The notes under the pieces: generated by a model
Database searches by the model: none
What the model was told of the DNA's origin: nothing
What the model saw: only the letters and a program-made list of their open reading frames with translations
Assembly (NCBI GenBank): GCA_036264135.1
Contig: DATARN010000114.1
Coordinates: forward strand, 1 to 9,136
Direction of reading: 5' to 3'
Length of the DNA stretch: 9,136 nt
Origin: DATARN01 sp036264135
GTDB lineage: Bacteria > Actinomycetota > Acidimicrobiia > Acidimicrobiales > Palsa-688
Made by a program: the position numbers and the translations under genes
Part shown: piece by piece, positions 1 through 5,927 of the stretch
Position numbering within the stretch: the first letter of the stretch is position 1
Layout: every line of letters starts with the position of its first letter

Positions 1-876
1 ACCACGGCGACGGAATCCCCGCTCAGCGGGACCGCCGGCACCGCCGACAAAGACCACGGAGCCATCCACGGTTTCGGCGATTCCTCTCGCTCGACCGAGA
101 CGCCGACGGATTGCCGCCGAGCGTGGGGTGATGCGGGCGACGACCTCCCCGCAACGGGTGACGACCGCCCCGACGGCCTTCTCGGCGCACTTGGCTACCC
201 CTATCCGATCGCCCACCCGGCAGGGGCGAAGCCTGCCCCGGGCGCCGGGCCACCAACCGAAGCTGGCATCGGCACCTGCCACGGCGCCACACAGCCGGCG
301 GGCGCGCCGCCCACCGACGCGGGACCGACAAACACCCCGGCACCACCGGCTGTCACCCACCCCAGCGCCGGGCCGCGAGCCGTGGACCACCTCCGCGTCG
401 ACTACACCGTCCTCAAACGGGGCTGGGTGCAAGACGGCGAAGTGTGCGAGATTCTCGGCATCGGCGCCGTTCCCGCGGCCACTGCCGCCTGGCTGGCCGA
501 AGACTGCTGGCTCAAAGTCCTCGTCACCGACGGCGAAGACATCCGGGCCGTCGCCCACGCCGGACGAAGCATCCCCGCCCGGCTCCGGACCGCCCTAGAA
601 GAACGCGACCGGCAATGCGTCGTCCCGGGCTGCGCCGTCCGCCACGGCCTCGAGATCCACCACTACCCCGACTACCGCAACGGCACCCCGGCCAGCCTCG
701 CCACCTGCTGCCGCGTCTGCCAATGGCACCACTACCTCATCACCTACAGCGGCTACCGAGTCGAAGGCGCCGTCGGCAACTGGCGCTGGATCACCCCCAG
801 CGGCAGCAACCCCAGCGACGACGACCACCCAGAAGATTCCGCCGGCGACCCGGCTCGTCACTGGCCAGCCGAATGA
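1..876 (+). CDS. HNH endonuclease, DUF222/13E12 family, C-terminal part (5' partial)
   Basis: The frame is open from base 1 to a TGA at 874-876 (291 codons), so the start lies left of the window. Residues 1 to about 127 are a low-complexity Gly/Ala/Pro/Thr/Asp-rich stretch, probably a disordered linker after the missing N-terminal DUF222 domain. Residues about 128-280 match the family's C-terminal module: a GWVQDGEVCEILGIGAVP segment, then GRSIPARLRTALEERDRQC, then the zinc/HNH region (C206-x4-C211, LEIHH 217-221, C240-x2-HH 243-244). From family knowledge these are putative nucleases repeated many times in actinobacterial genomes, often linked to mobile DNA; their biological role is poorly defined. 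Oddities: the usual 'LDNL' Asn of the HNH motif is replaced (SLATCC, Thr235), and the usual Asp before the first catalytic His is His220, so activity is doubtful. A functional link with the downstream RNA-repair operon is not indicated; the two are 225 bp apart. Confidence 0.85.
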   Translation, partial: TTATESPLSGTAGTADKDHGAIHGFGDSSRSTETPTDCRRAWGDAGDDLPATGDDRPDGLLGALGYPYPIAHPAGAKPAPGAGPPTEAGIGTCHGATQPAGAPPTDAGPTNTPAPPAVTHPSAGPRAVDHLRVDYTVLKRGWVQDGEVCEILGIGAVPAATAAWLAEDCWLKVLVTDGEDIRAVAHAGRSIPARLRTALEERDRQCVVPGCAVRHGLEIHHYPDYRNGTPASLATCCRVCQWHHYLITYSGYRVEGAVGNWRWITPSGSNPSDDDHPEDSAGDPARHWPAE

Positions 877-1101
877 CACACCCGTTCCGCCGGCGCCCTC
901 GGCAAAACGCCACCACGGTAGGTCGCTTTCGGCCCGGCGGCGCCGAGGGGGCGCGTGGAGCAGATGATCGCCAAGGTCAGCGACCCGGCTGCGTGGTCAA
1001 CGGCCCCCTTTTCCCATCCCTGCCGGCGCGGACAAGGAAATTAGCGGCCGGTAACCGCCGAGTCAGTCATCATCGTCTGAGGCCTGACGAGTGAGGATCC
1101 G
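877..1101 (+). promoter_or_regulatory. Intergenic region upstream of hen1, probable operon promoter
   Basis: This 225-bp gene-free stretch is the only place for the promoter of the hen1-pnkp operon, because the two genes overlap. I see no convincing -35/-10 pair. The only A/T-rich patch is around 1034-1045 (AAGGAAATTAG), followed by a short palindrome CGGTAACCG at 1049-1057 that could be an operator half-structure. SD-like GAGG lies at 1093-1096, five bases before the hen1 ATG. The assignment as regulatory DNA rests on position only. Confidence 0.35.
1070..1094 (+). promoter_or_regulatory. Possible leader hairpin overlapping the hen1 ribosome-binding site
   Basis: TCATCGTC (1070-1077) can pair with GACGAgTGA (1086-1094) around an 8-base loop, giving a 5-bp stem plus 3 bp across a single bulged G at 1091. 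The 3' arm runs into the GAGG Shine-Dalgarno-like motif at 1093-1096 upstream of the hen1 ATG, so folding could limit initiation. The stem is short and imperfect, and such pairings arise by chance in GC-rich DNA, so confidence is low. Confidence 0.2.
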
Positions 1102-2505
1102 ATGCTGCTCACCCTCTCCACGACACACGAGCCGGCGACCGATCTGGGTTTCCTGCTGCACAAGAACCCGGACCGGGTGTACACCGCCGAGCTGCCATTC
1201 GGCCAGGCCTTCGTGCTGTACCCGGAGGCGAGGGACGACCGGTGTACGGCGGCGCTGCTGGTCGAGGTCGACCCGGTCGGGCTGGTCCGCGATCGCAAGG
1301 GCGGCCCCAAAGGCAAGGACTTCTCGCTCGATCAGTACGTGAACGACCGGCCGTATGCGGCGTCGTCGTTCCTGTCGGTCGCCATCAACAAGTGCTTCGG
1401 AACCGCCCTTGCCGGCCGCAGTAAGGAGCGCCCCGATCTGGTGGAGGCGCCGCTCCCACTGTCGGCGCACCTGCCGGTGGTGCCCTGCCGAGGCGGGGAA
1501 GGCCTGCTGCGCCAGCTGTTCGAACCGCTCGGCTATCAGGTCCAGGCCGCGCCGTTGCCGCTCGATCGGCAATTCCCGGCGTGGGGGGACAGCCGCTACC
1601 TCGACGTGGAGCTGGCAGGAACGTGCCGGCTGCGCGACCTGCTCGAGCACCTCTTCGTGCTTCTGCCCGTGCTCGATGACGACAAGCATTACTGGGTCGG
1701 CGCCGACGAGGTTGACAAGCTGCTGCGCCGGGGCGGTGACTGGCTGGCCGCCCATCCCGAGCGGGAGCTGATTGCCCAGCGTTATTTGCGTCACGACCGT
1801 CGCCTGACCCGCGACGCGCTGGCCCGGCTGATGGAGGACGCCCAGGACGACCCCGACGAGGCCGAAGGGGCCCGCGACGCCGAGGAGGAGGCGGTCGAGG
1901 AGCGGATCAGCCTCAACGACCAGCGCCTGGCGGCGGTCGTCGACGCCATCGCCGCCTGCGGTGCCCGACGGGTTGTCGACCTCGGTTGCGGCGGGGGAAA
2001 GCTGGTGCAACGGATCCTGCGCGACACCACCGTTGACCACGTGCTGGGAGTCGACGTCTCCTATCGGGCGTTGGAGGGCGCCGCCCGCCGCCTGCACCTC
2101 GACACCATGGCCCCGCGCCAACGCCAGCGGGTCGAGCTTGTACAGGGCGCCCTTACCTATCGGGACCGCCGCCTGGCCGGATTCGACGCCGCCACCGTGA
2201 TCGAGGTCATCGAGCATCTCGACCCACCGCGACTGGGCGCGTTCGAACGGGTCCTGTTCGGCCACGCACAGCCGCGGACGGTGATCCTCACCACCCCCAA
2301 CGTCGAGTACAACGCCCTCTTCGAGAACATGCCGGCCGGGTCGCTCCGGCACCGCGACCACCGCTTCGAATGGACCCGAGCCGAGTTGGCGGTGTGGGCT
2401 GCCGCCGTCGCCGACCATCATGGCTATGCGGTCGAGCTGTCGGGGATCGGCGCGGAGGACCCGGACCTGGGCAGCCCGACGCAGATGGCGGTCTTCCGCC
2501 GATGA
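1102..2505 (+). CDS. hen1: Hen1: RNA 3'-terminal ribose 2'-O-methyltransferase, RNA repair
   Basis: 467 aa, full length for bacterial Hen1. The start is the ATG at 1102 (MLLTLSTTHEPATDLGFLLHK), which fits the conserved N-terminus of the family and has GAGG five bases upstream. Residues 1 to about 245 form the N-terminal domain that, in characterised Pnkp/Hen1 complexes, binds Pnkp and completes its ligase. An acidic linker (about 246-268) follows. The C-terminal methyltransferase has the SAM-binding loop DLGCGGG (293-299), the metal-site motif E368-x2-E371-H372, TTPNVEYN (397-404) and RHRDHRFEW with His417 and His420. The enzyme methylates the 2'-OH of the 3'-terminal nucleotide at a break, so that the sealed RNA resists a second cut by ribotoxins. 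It overlaps pnkp by four bases (ATGA), the classical two-gene bacterial RNA-repair operon. No catalytic residue appears missing. Family assignment is firm; the physiological RNA target here is inferred. Confidence 0.96.
   Translation: MLLTLSTTHEPATDLGFLLHKNPDRVYTAELPFGQAFVLYPEARDDRCTAALLVEVDPVGLVRDRKGGPKGKDFSLDQYVNDRPYAASSFLSVAINKCFGTALAGRSKERPDLVEAPLPLSAHLPVVPCRGGEGLLRQLFEPLGYQVQAAPLPLDRQFPAWGDSRYLDVELAGTCRLRDLLEHLFVLLPVLDDDKHYWVGADEVDKLLRRGGDWLAAHPERELIAQRYLRHDRRLTRDALARLMEDAQDDPDEAEGARDAEEEAVEERISLNDQRLAAVVDAIAACGARRVVDLGCGGGKLVQRILRDTTVDHVLGVDVSYRALEGAARRLHLDTMAPRQRQRVELVQGALTYRDRRLAGFDAATVIEVIEHLDPPRLGAFERVLFGHAQPRTVILTTPNVEYNALFENMPAGSLRHRDHRFEWTRAELAVWAAAVADHHGYAVELSGIGAEDPDLGSPTQMAVFRR
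2487..2500 (+). promoter_or_regulatory. Hairpin at the hen1-pnkp junction, possible translational coupling
   Basis: GGCGG (2487-2491) and CCGCC (2496-2500) form a perfect 5-bp stem with a TCTT loop that ends two bases before the pnkp ATG at 2502. GGCGG is also the only weakly SD-like sequence at a usable distance. With the ATGA stop/start overlap, this suggests that pnkp is translated mainly by ribosomes finishing hen1, which would melt the stem. That role is inference from layout. Confidence 0.35.
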
Positions 2506-5042
2506 CCCTCACCATTCCCGACCTGTCGCTGGTCGCGCTTGTCGGCGTGTCGGGTTCTGGAAAGTCGAGTTTCGCGGCCCGCCATTTCGCGCCGACCGAG
2601 GTCCTTTCCTCCGACTTCTGTCGCGGCCTGGTTAGCGACGATGAGAACGACCAGGCTGCCACTGAGGCGGCGTTCGAGGTGCTGCACTTCATCGCCGGCA
2701 AACGGCTTGAGGCCGGCAGGCTGGTCGTGGTCGATGCGACCAACGTCCAGCCCGAGGCGCGCCGGTCTCTTGTCGCCCTGGCGAAGCGCCACCACGTCCT
2801 GGCGGTGGCCATCGTCCTTGACGTGCCTGAGTCGGTGTGCGCCCAACGCAACGCCGCCCGCCCCGACCGAGCCTTCGGGGACCACGTTCTGCGCATCCAG
2901 CGCAGCCAGTTGCGCCGCTCCCTCGGCGGGCTGCGGAAGGAGGGCTTTCACAAGAACTGGGTCCTGCACGGCGTCGAGGAAATCGACGCCGCCCGAATCC
3001 AACGCCAACCCCTGTGGAACGACCGACGCGACGACCGCGGCCCGTTCGACATCATCGGCGACGTCCACGGCTGCTACGACGAGCTCCGCGAACTGCTGGC
3101 ACAGCTTGGCTATCAGGTCGCCGCCGATGGCACCACCGCGCAACACCCAGAAGGTCGGAAGGCGTTCTTCGTCGGGGACCTCGTCGACCGGGGCCCCGCC
3201 ACCCCCGCCGTGCTCCGCCTGGCCATGGGCATGGTCCGCGACGGCCACGCCCTGTGCGTCCCCGGCAACCACGAGGCCAAGCTCCTGCGGGCGCTGCGGG
3301 GCAGCAATGTGACACCGAGCCACGGGCTGAGCGTCTCGCTCACCCAGCTCGCCGCCGAACCGCCCGAGTTCTCCGCCCAGGTCGCAGCGTTTATCGACGG
3401 GCTGGTCAGCCACCTGGTACTGGACGAAGGCCGGCTCGTCGTGGCCCACGCCGGTCTGCGAGCCGACATGCAAGGCCGGGCGTCGGGCGCGGTGCGTTCG
3501 TTCGCGCTGTACGGCGACACCACCGGCGAGACCGACGAGTTCGGCCTGCCCGTGCGTTACCCGTGGGCCGAGGACTATCGAGGCGCGGCCACCGTCGTCT
3601 ACGGCCACACCCCGGTGCCCGAGGCGACGTGGTTGAACCGAACCATCTGCATCGATACCGGCTGCGTGTTCGGCGGCAGGCTCACCGCCCTGCGCTACCC
3701 CGAACGAGAACTGGTGTCCGTCCCCGCGGGCGACACGTACTGGGAGCCGGCGCGGCCACTCGTTCCTCCGCCGGTGGAGGACGCCGATCGGGCCCCGACC
3801 GACCTCGACCTTGACGACGTCCTGGGCAAGCGGATCATCACGACTCGGCTCGTCCCCACGGTCACTGTGCGGGAGGAGAACGCCATCGCCGCCCTGGAGG
3901 TGATGAGCCGTTTCGCCGCCGATCCCCGCTGGCTCGTCTACCTGCCGCCGACCATGTCGCCGACCGCCACCAGCCAACTCGACGGCCTGCTCGAACATCC
4001 CGCCGAGGCGTTCGCATCGTTCCGTCGCGACGGTGTGGCGCGGGTTGTGTGCGAGGAGAAGCACATGGGTTCCCGGGCCGTCGTCGTGGTCTGCCGCGAC
4101 GAGGCCGTGGCCCACCGCCGCTTCGGCGTCAGTGAGGGCCACGCCGGCGGTGCGATCGTGACCCGCACCGGGCGGCCGTTCTTCAACCGACCGGGCGAGG
4201 AGGCGGCACTGCTGGCCAAGGTCCGTGCTGCCGTCGACAAGGCGGCATTGTGGGACGAGCTGACAACCGACTGGCTGGTCCTCGACTGCGAGCTGTTGCC
4301 CTGGTCGGCCAAGGCGGAGGAGCTGCTGCGCCGCCAGTACGCGTCGGTCGGGGCAGCGGCGACCGCCACCCTCGCCGCCGAGGTCGCCGTCGTGCAGGCC
4401 GCGGCCGAACGCGGCGCCGACATCGCCGACCTTCTGGCCCGGGAACATCAACGAGAGGCAATGGCCTGCGGGTTCGTCGATGCCTACCGCCGCTACTGCT
4501 GGCCGGTCGACTCGGTCGACGACCTCCGCCTGGCCCCGTTCCAGGTCCTGGCCGGTGAAGGCAAGGTTCACGCCCTCACCGACCACTTGTGGCATCTCGA
4601 CGTGCTCGGCCGCCTGTGCGACGCCGACCCGACGGCGTTCCGATCGACCGCGACGGTGACCGTCGATCTCGCCGACGAGTCCAGCGAGGCGGCCGCGGTC
4701 GCCTGGTGGGAGGGGCTCACGGCCGGGGGCGGGGAGGGCATGGTGGTCAAACCGATCGAGGTTGTGCACCGGGGCCCGAAAGGCCTGACCCAGCCCGGTA
4801 TCAAGTGCCGCGGCCGCGAGTATCTACGCATCATCTACGGCCCGGAGTACACCGCCGAGCAGCACCTCAGCCGGCTGCGATCGCGAGGCCTGGGCCATAA
4901 GCGGTCGCTGGCGCTCCGGGAGTTCGCGCTCGGGATCGAAGCGCTCGAACGTTTCGTGGCCGGCGAACCGCTCTACCGGGTCCACGAGTGCGTGTTTGGC
5001 GTCCTTGCCCTCGAGAGCGAACCGGTCGACCCACGCCTGTGA
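2502..5042 (+). CDS. pnkp: Pnkp: polynucleotide kinase-phosphatase-ligase, RNA repair
   Basis: 846 aa, close to the size of the Clostridium thermocellum enzyme. I chose the ATG at 2502 (MTLTIPDLSLVALVG) because it overlaps the hen1 stop and puts the P-loop at the usual position; the frame is open further upstream but lies inside hen1. Three modules are visible. The 5'-OH kinase (about 1-165) has P-loop GVSGSGKS with Lys21/Ser22 and SSDFCR with Asp38/Arg41. The binuclear metallophosphoesterase 2',3'-phosphatase (about 180-400) has GDVHG (Asp187, His189), GDLVDRG (Asp226), GNHE (Asn256-His257), His316, GHTP (His369) and Asp385. The adenylyltransferase/ligase (about 440-846) has nucleotidyl-accepting Lys520 in EEKHMGSR, LDCELLPW (594-601), EGMVVKP (745-751) and GIKCRGREYLRIIYG (766-780). 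The stretch at about 602-665 fits the helical insert specific to Pnkp ligases. The enzyme heals ends left by ribotoxin cleavage and seals them with Hen1's help. It ends 10 bp from the convergent ATPase gene. Confidence 0.97.
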   Translation: MTLTIPDLSLVALVGVSGSGKSSFAARHFAPTEVLSSDFCRGLVSDDENDQAATEAAFEVLHFIAGKRLEAGRLVVVDATNVQPEARRSLVALAKRHHVLAVAIVLDVPESVCAQRNAARPDRAFGDHVLRIQRSQLRRSLGGLRKEGFHKNWVLHGVEEIDAARIQRQPLWNDRRDDRGPFDIIGDVHGCYDELRELLAQLGYQVAADGTTAQHPEGRKAFFVGDLVDRGPATPAVLRLAMGMVRDGHALCVPGNHEAKLLRALRGSNVTPSHGLSVSLTQLAAEPPEFSAQVAAFIDGLVSHLVLDEGRLVVAHAGLRADMQGRASGAVRSFALYGDTTGETDEFGLPVRYPWAEDYRGAATVVYGHTPVPEATWLNRTICIDTGCVFGGRLTALRYPERELVSVPAGDTYWEPARPLVPPPVEDADRAPTDLDLDDVLGKRIITTRLVPTVTVREENAIAALEVMSRFAADPRWLVYLPPTMSPTATSQLDGLLEHPAEAFASFRRDGVARVVCEEKHMGSRAVVVVCRDEAVAHRRFGVSEGHAGGAIVTRTGRPFFNRPGEEAALLAKVRAAVDKAALWDELTTDWLVLDCELLPWSAKAEELLRRQYASVGAAATATLAAEVAVVQAAAERGADIADLLAREHQREAMACGFVDAYRRYCWPVDSVDDLRLAPFQVLAGEGKVHALTDHLWHLDVLGRLCDADPTAFRSTATVTVDLADESSEAAAVAWWEGLTAGGGEGMVVKPIEVVHRGPKGLTQPGIKCRGREYLRIIYGPEYTAEQHLSRLRSRGLGHKRSLALREFALGIEALERFVAGEPLYRVHECVFGVLALESEPVDPRL

Positions 5043-5052
5043 GCCGCGGTCT

Positions 5053-5829
5053 TCAGACGGCCGTGGCGTTCATAAACCGGCTCTCGAGGATCCGGGCCAG
5101 CGCGGTGATAGCGCCGACCGCGGCCGAGTCGGGCGCGAGGTCGAGGGGACACACTCCCAACTGGTCGGCGGCCATGATGGCGTCGTCCTCGGGGATCACG
5201 GTCAGCAGCTCGCAGCCCTGGGCGGCGGCGAAGCCCTCGAGGAGCGGCCGGTCGCCGGGACGGACCCGGTTGCCGACCAGGGCGATGGTGGCGATCCCCA
5301 ACTCGCGGGCCAGGGCTATCGTCCGTTCCGCCGTCAGCAGCACCTTGACCTGGGCCTCGACGACCACCAGCAGAAGGTCCACGCAGCGCAGCGTCCCGCC
5401 GGCCCAGGAGAGATGTTCGAGGCCGGCTTCCATGTCGGCCACCACGACGGCGCCGGACAACTCCTGGTCGAACCGCTCGATGAAGTCACGGACCGTGACA
5501 TGGGCGGCGCCCGTTCAGCCCGAGCCCGCCCGCTCCGCCCGGGCCGCCAGCATCAGGGTGACGTCGTCAGGTCCGGCGTGCCCGTACCTCTTGAGGAGCG
5601 ACGCGGGATCGGCCCCGGTGGGCAGGGACCGCTCGGGGCCGGACTGGTCGAGCAGCGGGCGCAGGGCAGCGACCTGGTCGGAGGCCAGGCCCACGTTGGC
5701 CGCCAGGTTGGGATCGGAATCGCAATCGATGGCGACGACGCGATGGCCCCGAACGGCAAGTGTTCGCGCCACGACCGCCGAGATCGTCGTCTTGCCCACC
5801 CCACCTTTGCCGGAGACACCGACGCGCAT
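5053..5829 (-). CDS. CooC-type MinD/ParA-family ATPase with in-frame TGA at codon 105
   Basis: The ATG at 5829 opens a frame to a TGA at 5053-5055. It is 258 codons long, the usual length for CooC-type ATPases, but is interrupted once by TGA at 5515-5517 (codon 105), with no frame change. Before it lie the deviant Walker A SGKGGVGKTT (6-15) and switch region DCDSDPNLA (35-43). After it lie AAHVTVRDF (108-116), the family signature VVVADMEAGLEHL (128-140) and VGNRVRPGD near residue 187. From family knowledge, CooC dimers use ATP to deliver nickel to carbon monoxide dehydrogenase through a CxC motif between subunits. By my alignment that motif falls at codons 105-107, here TGA-Thr-Gly. No CODH gene is in the window, so the client is unknown. 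Read conventionally it gives a 104-aa fragment plus an orphan C-terminus that would have to restart at a TTG (5460) without a spaced SD. It is therefore either a selenoprotein candidate or a pseudogene by nonsense mutation. Conservation on both sides shows that any inactivation is recent. Confidence 0.85.
5485..5512 (-). promoter_or_regulatory. Tandem hairpins just downstream of the in-frame TGA, SECIS-like
   Basis: In the mRNA of the ATPase gene, two stems follow the TGA. The first is GGGC-gcc-GCCC (5512-5502), two bases after the stop. The second is the perfect palindrome GUCACG-GUC-CGUGAC (5499-5485). The apex of the second reads GGUC and begins 21 nt after the TGA. In E. coli fdhF the SECIS apical loop is also GGUC, about 19 nt after its UGA. 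A bulged U in the stem, typical of the E. coli element, is not evident; there is only a U-U mismatch at the base. The bases also encode the conserved Val-Thr-Val-Arg-Asp, so chance palindromy is possible. Confidence 0.35.
5515..5517 (-). other. In-frame TGA replacing the first Cys of a CxC motif (candidate selenocysteine codon)
   Basis: Read on the minus strand, the codons run GGC TGA ACG GGC GCC GCC CAC-like (His is CAT). The protein context is AGSG-[TGA]-TGAAHVTVR, where CooC-like ATPases commonly have G-C-x-C-x-A-H-x-T-V-R. TGA differs from TGC (Cys) by one base, and no indel is needed to explain it. Sec insertion at a conserved Cys position is the usual way selenoproteins appear. A C-to-A nonsense change or a read error gives the same picture. 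Confidence 0.5.
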
Positions 5830-5927
5830 GGCACAAAGTATGGCGCAATCGCTACGGGCCGACGCGGTGTACAGCGTTCTACTAGAGTTACGGCCGACTC
5901 ATGGCGACGTGACGGCGGGGGGTTCCG
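5830..5927. promoter_or_regulatory. Divergent promoter region between the ATPase gene and the beta-helix gene
   Basis: This 98-bp spacer sits between two divergent starts. For the minus-strand ATPase, no Shine-Dalgarno motif precedes the ATG at 5829. A -10-like TACTTT (5840-5835) ends five bases before the ATG, a spacing that fits a leaderless transcript, common in actinobacteria. For the plus-strand gene, a -10-like TAGAGT lies at 5883-5888 and a strong GGCGGGGGG ribosome-binding site at 5914-5922. Neither has a good -35. A direct repeat GGCCGAC (5857-5863 and 5892-5898) flanks the region and could be a regulator site, though it is only seven bases. Confidence 0.35.

Noticed and set aside
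893..954. Inverted repeat (CCCTCGGC 896-903 with GCCGAGGG 942-949) after the HNH gene as a terminator
   Set aside because: The loop is 38 bases and no T-tract follows; chance pairing is likely in GC-rich DNA.
1063..2421. 452-codon minus-strand open frame across hen1
   Set aside because: Antisense shadow of hen1, with no recognisable domain or ribosome-binding site.
2424..4769. Very long open frame (781 codons) on the minus strand across pnkp
   Set aside because: It is antisense to a gene with every Pnkp motif intact. The translation is low-complexity, rich in Gly/Arg/Val/Asp and matches no fold I know. Long antisense frames are expected in GC-rich genes.
5053..5460. A separate 135-codon gene starting at TTG 5460
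   Set aside because: It is the C-terminal half of the same ATPase, in the same frame as the N-terminal half. There is no spaced SD before the TTG and the fragment lacks the P-loop.
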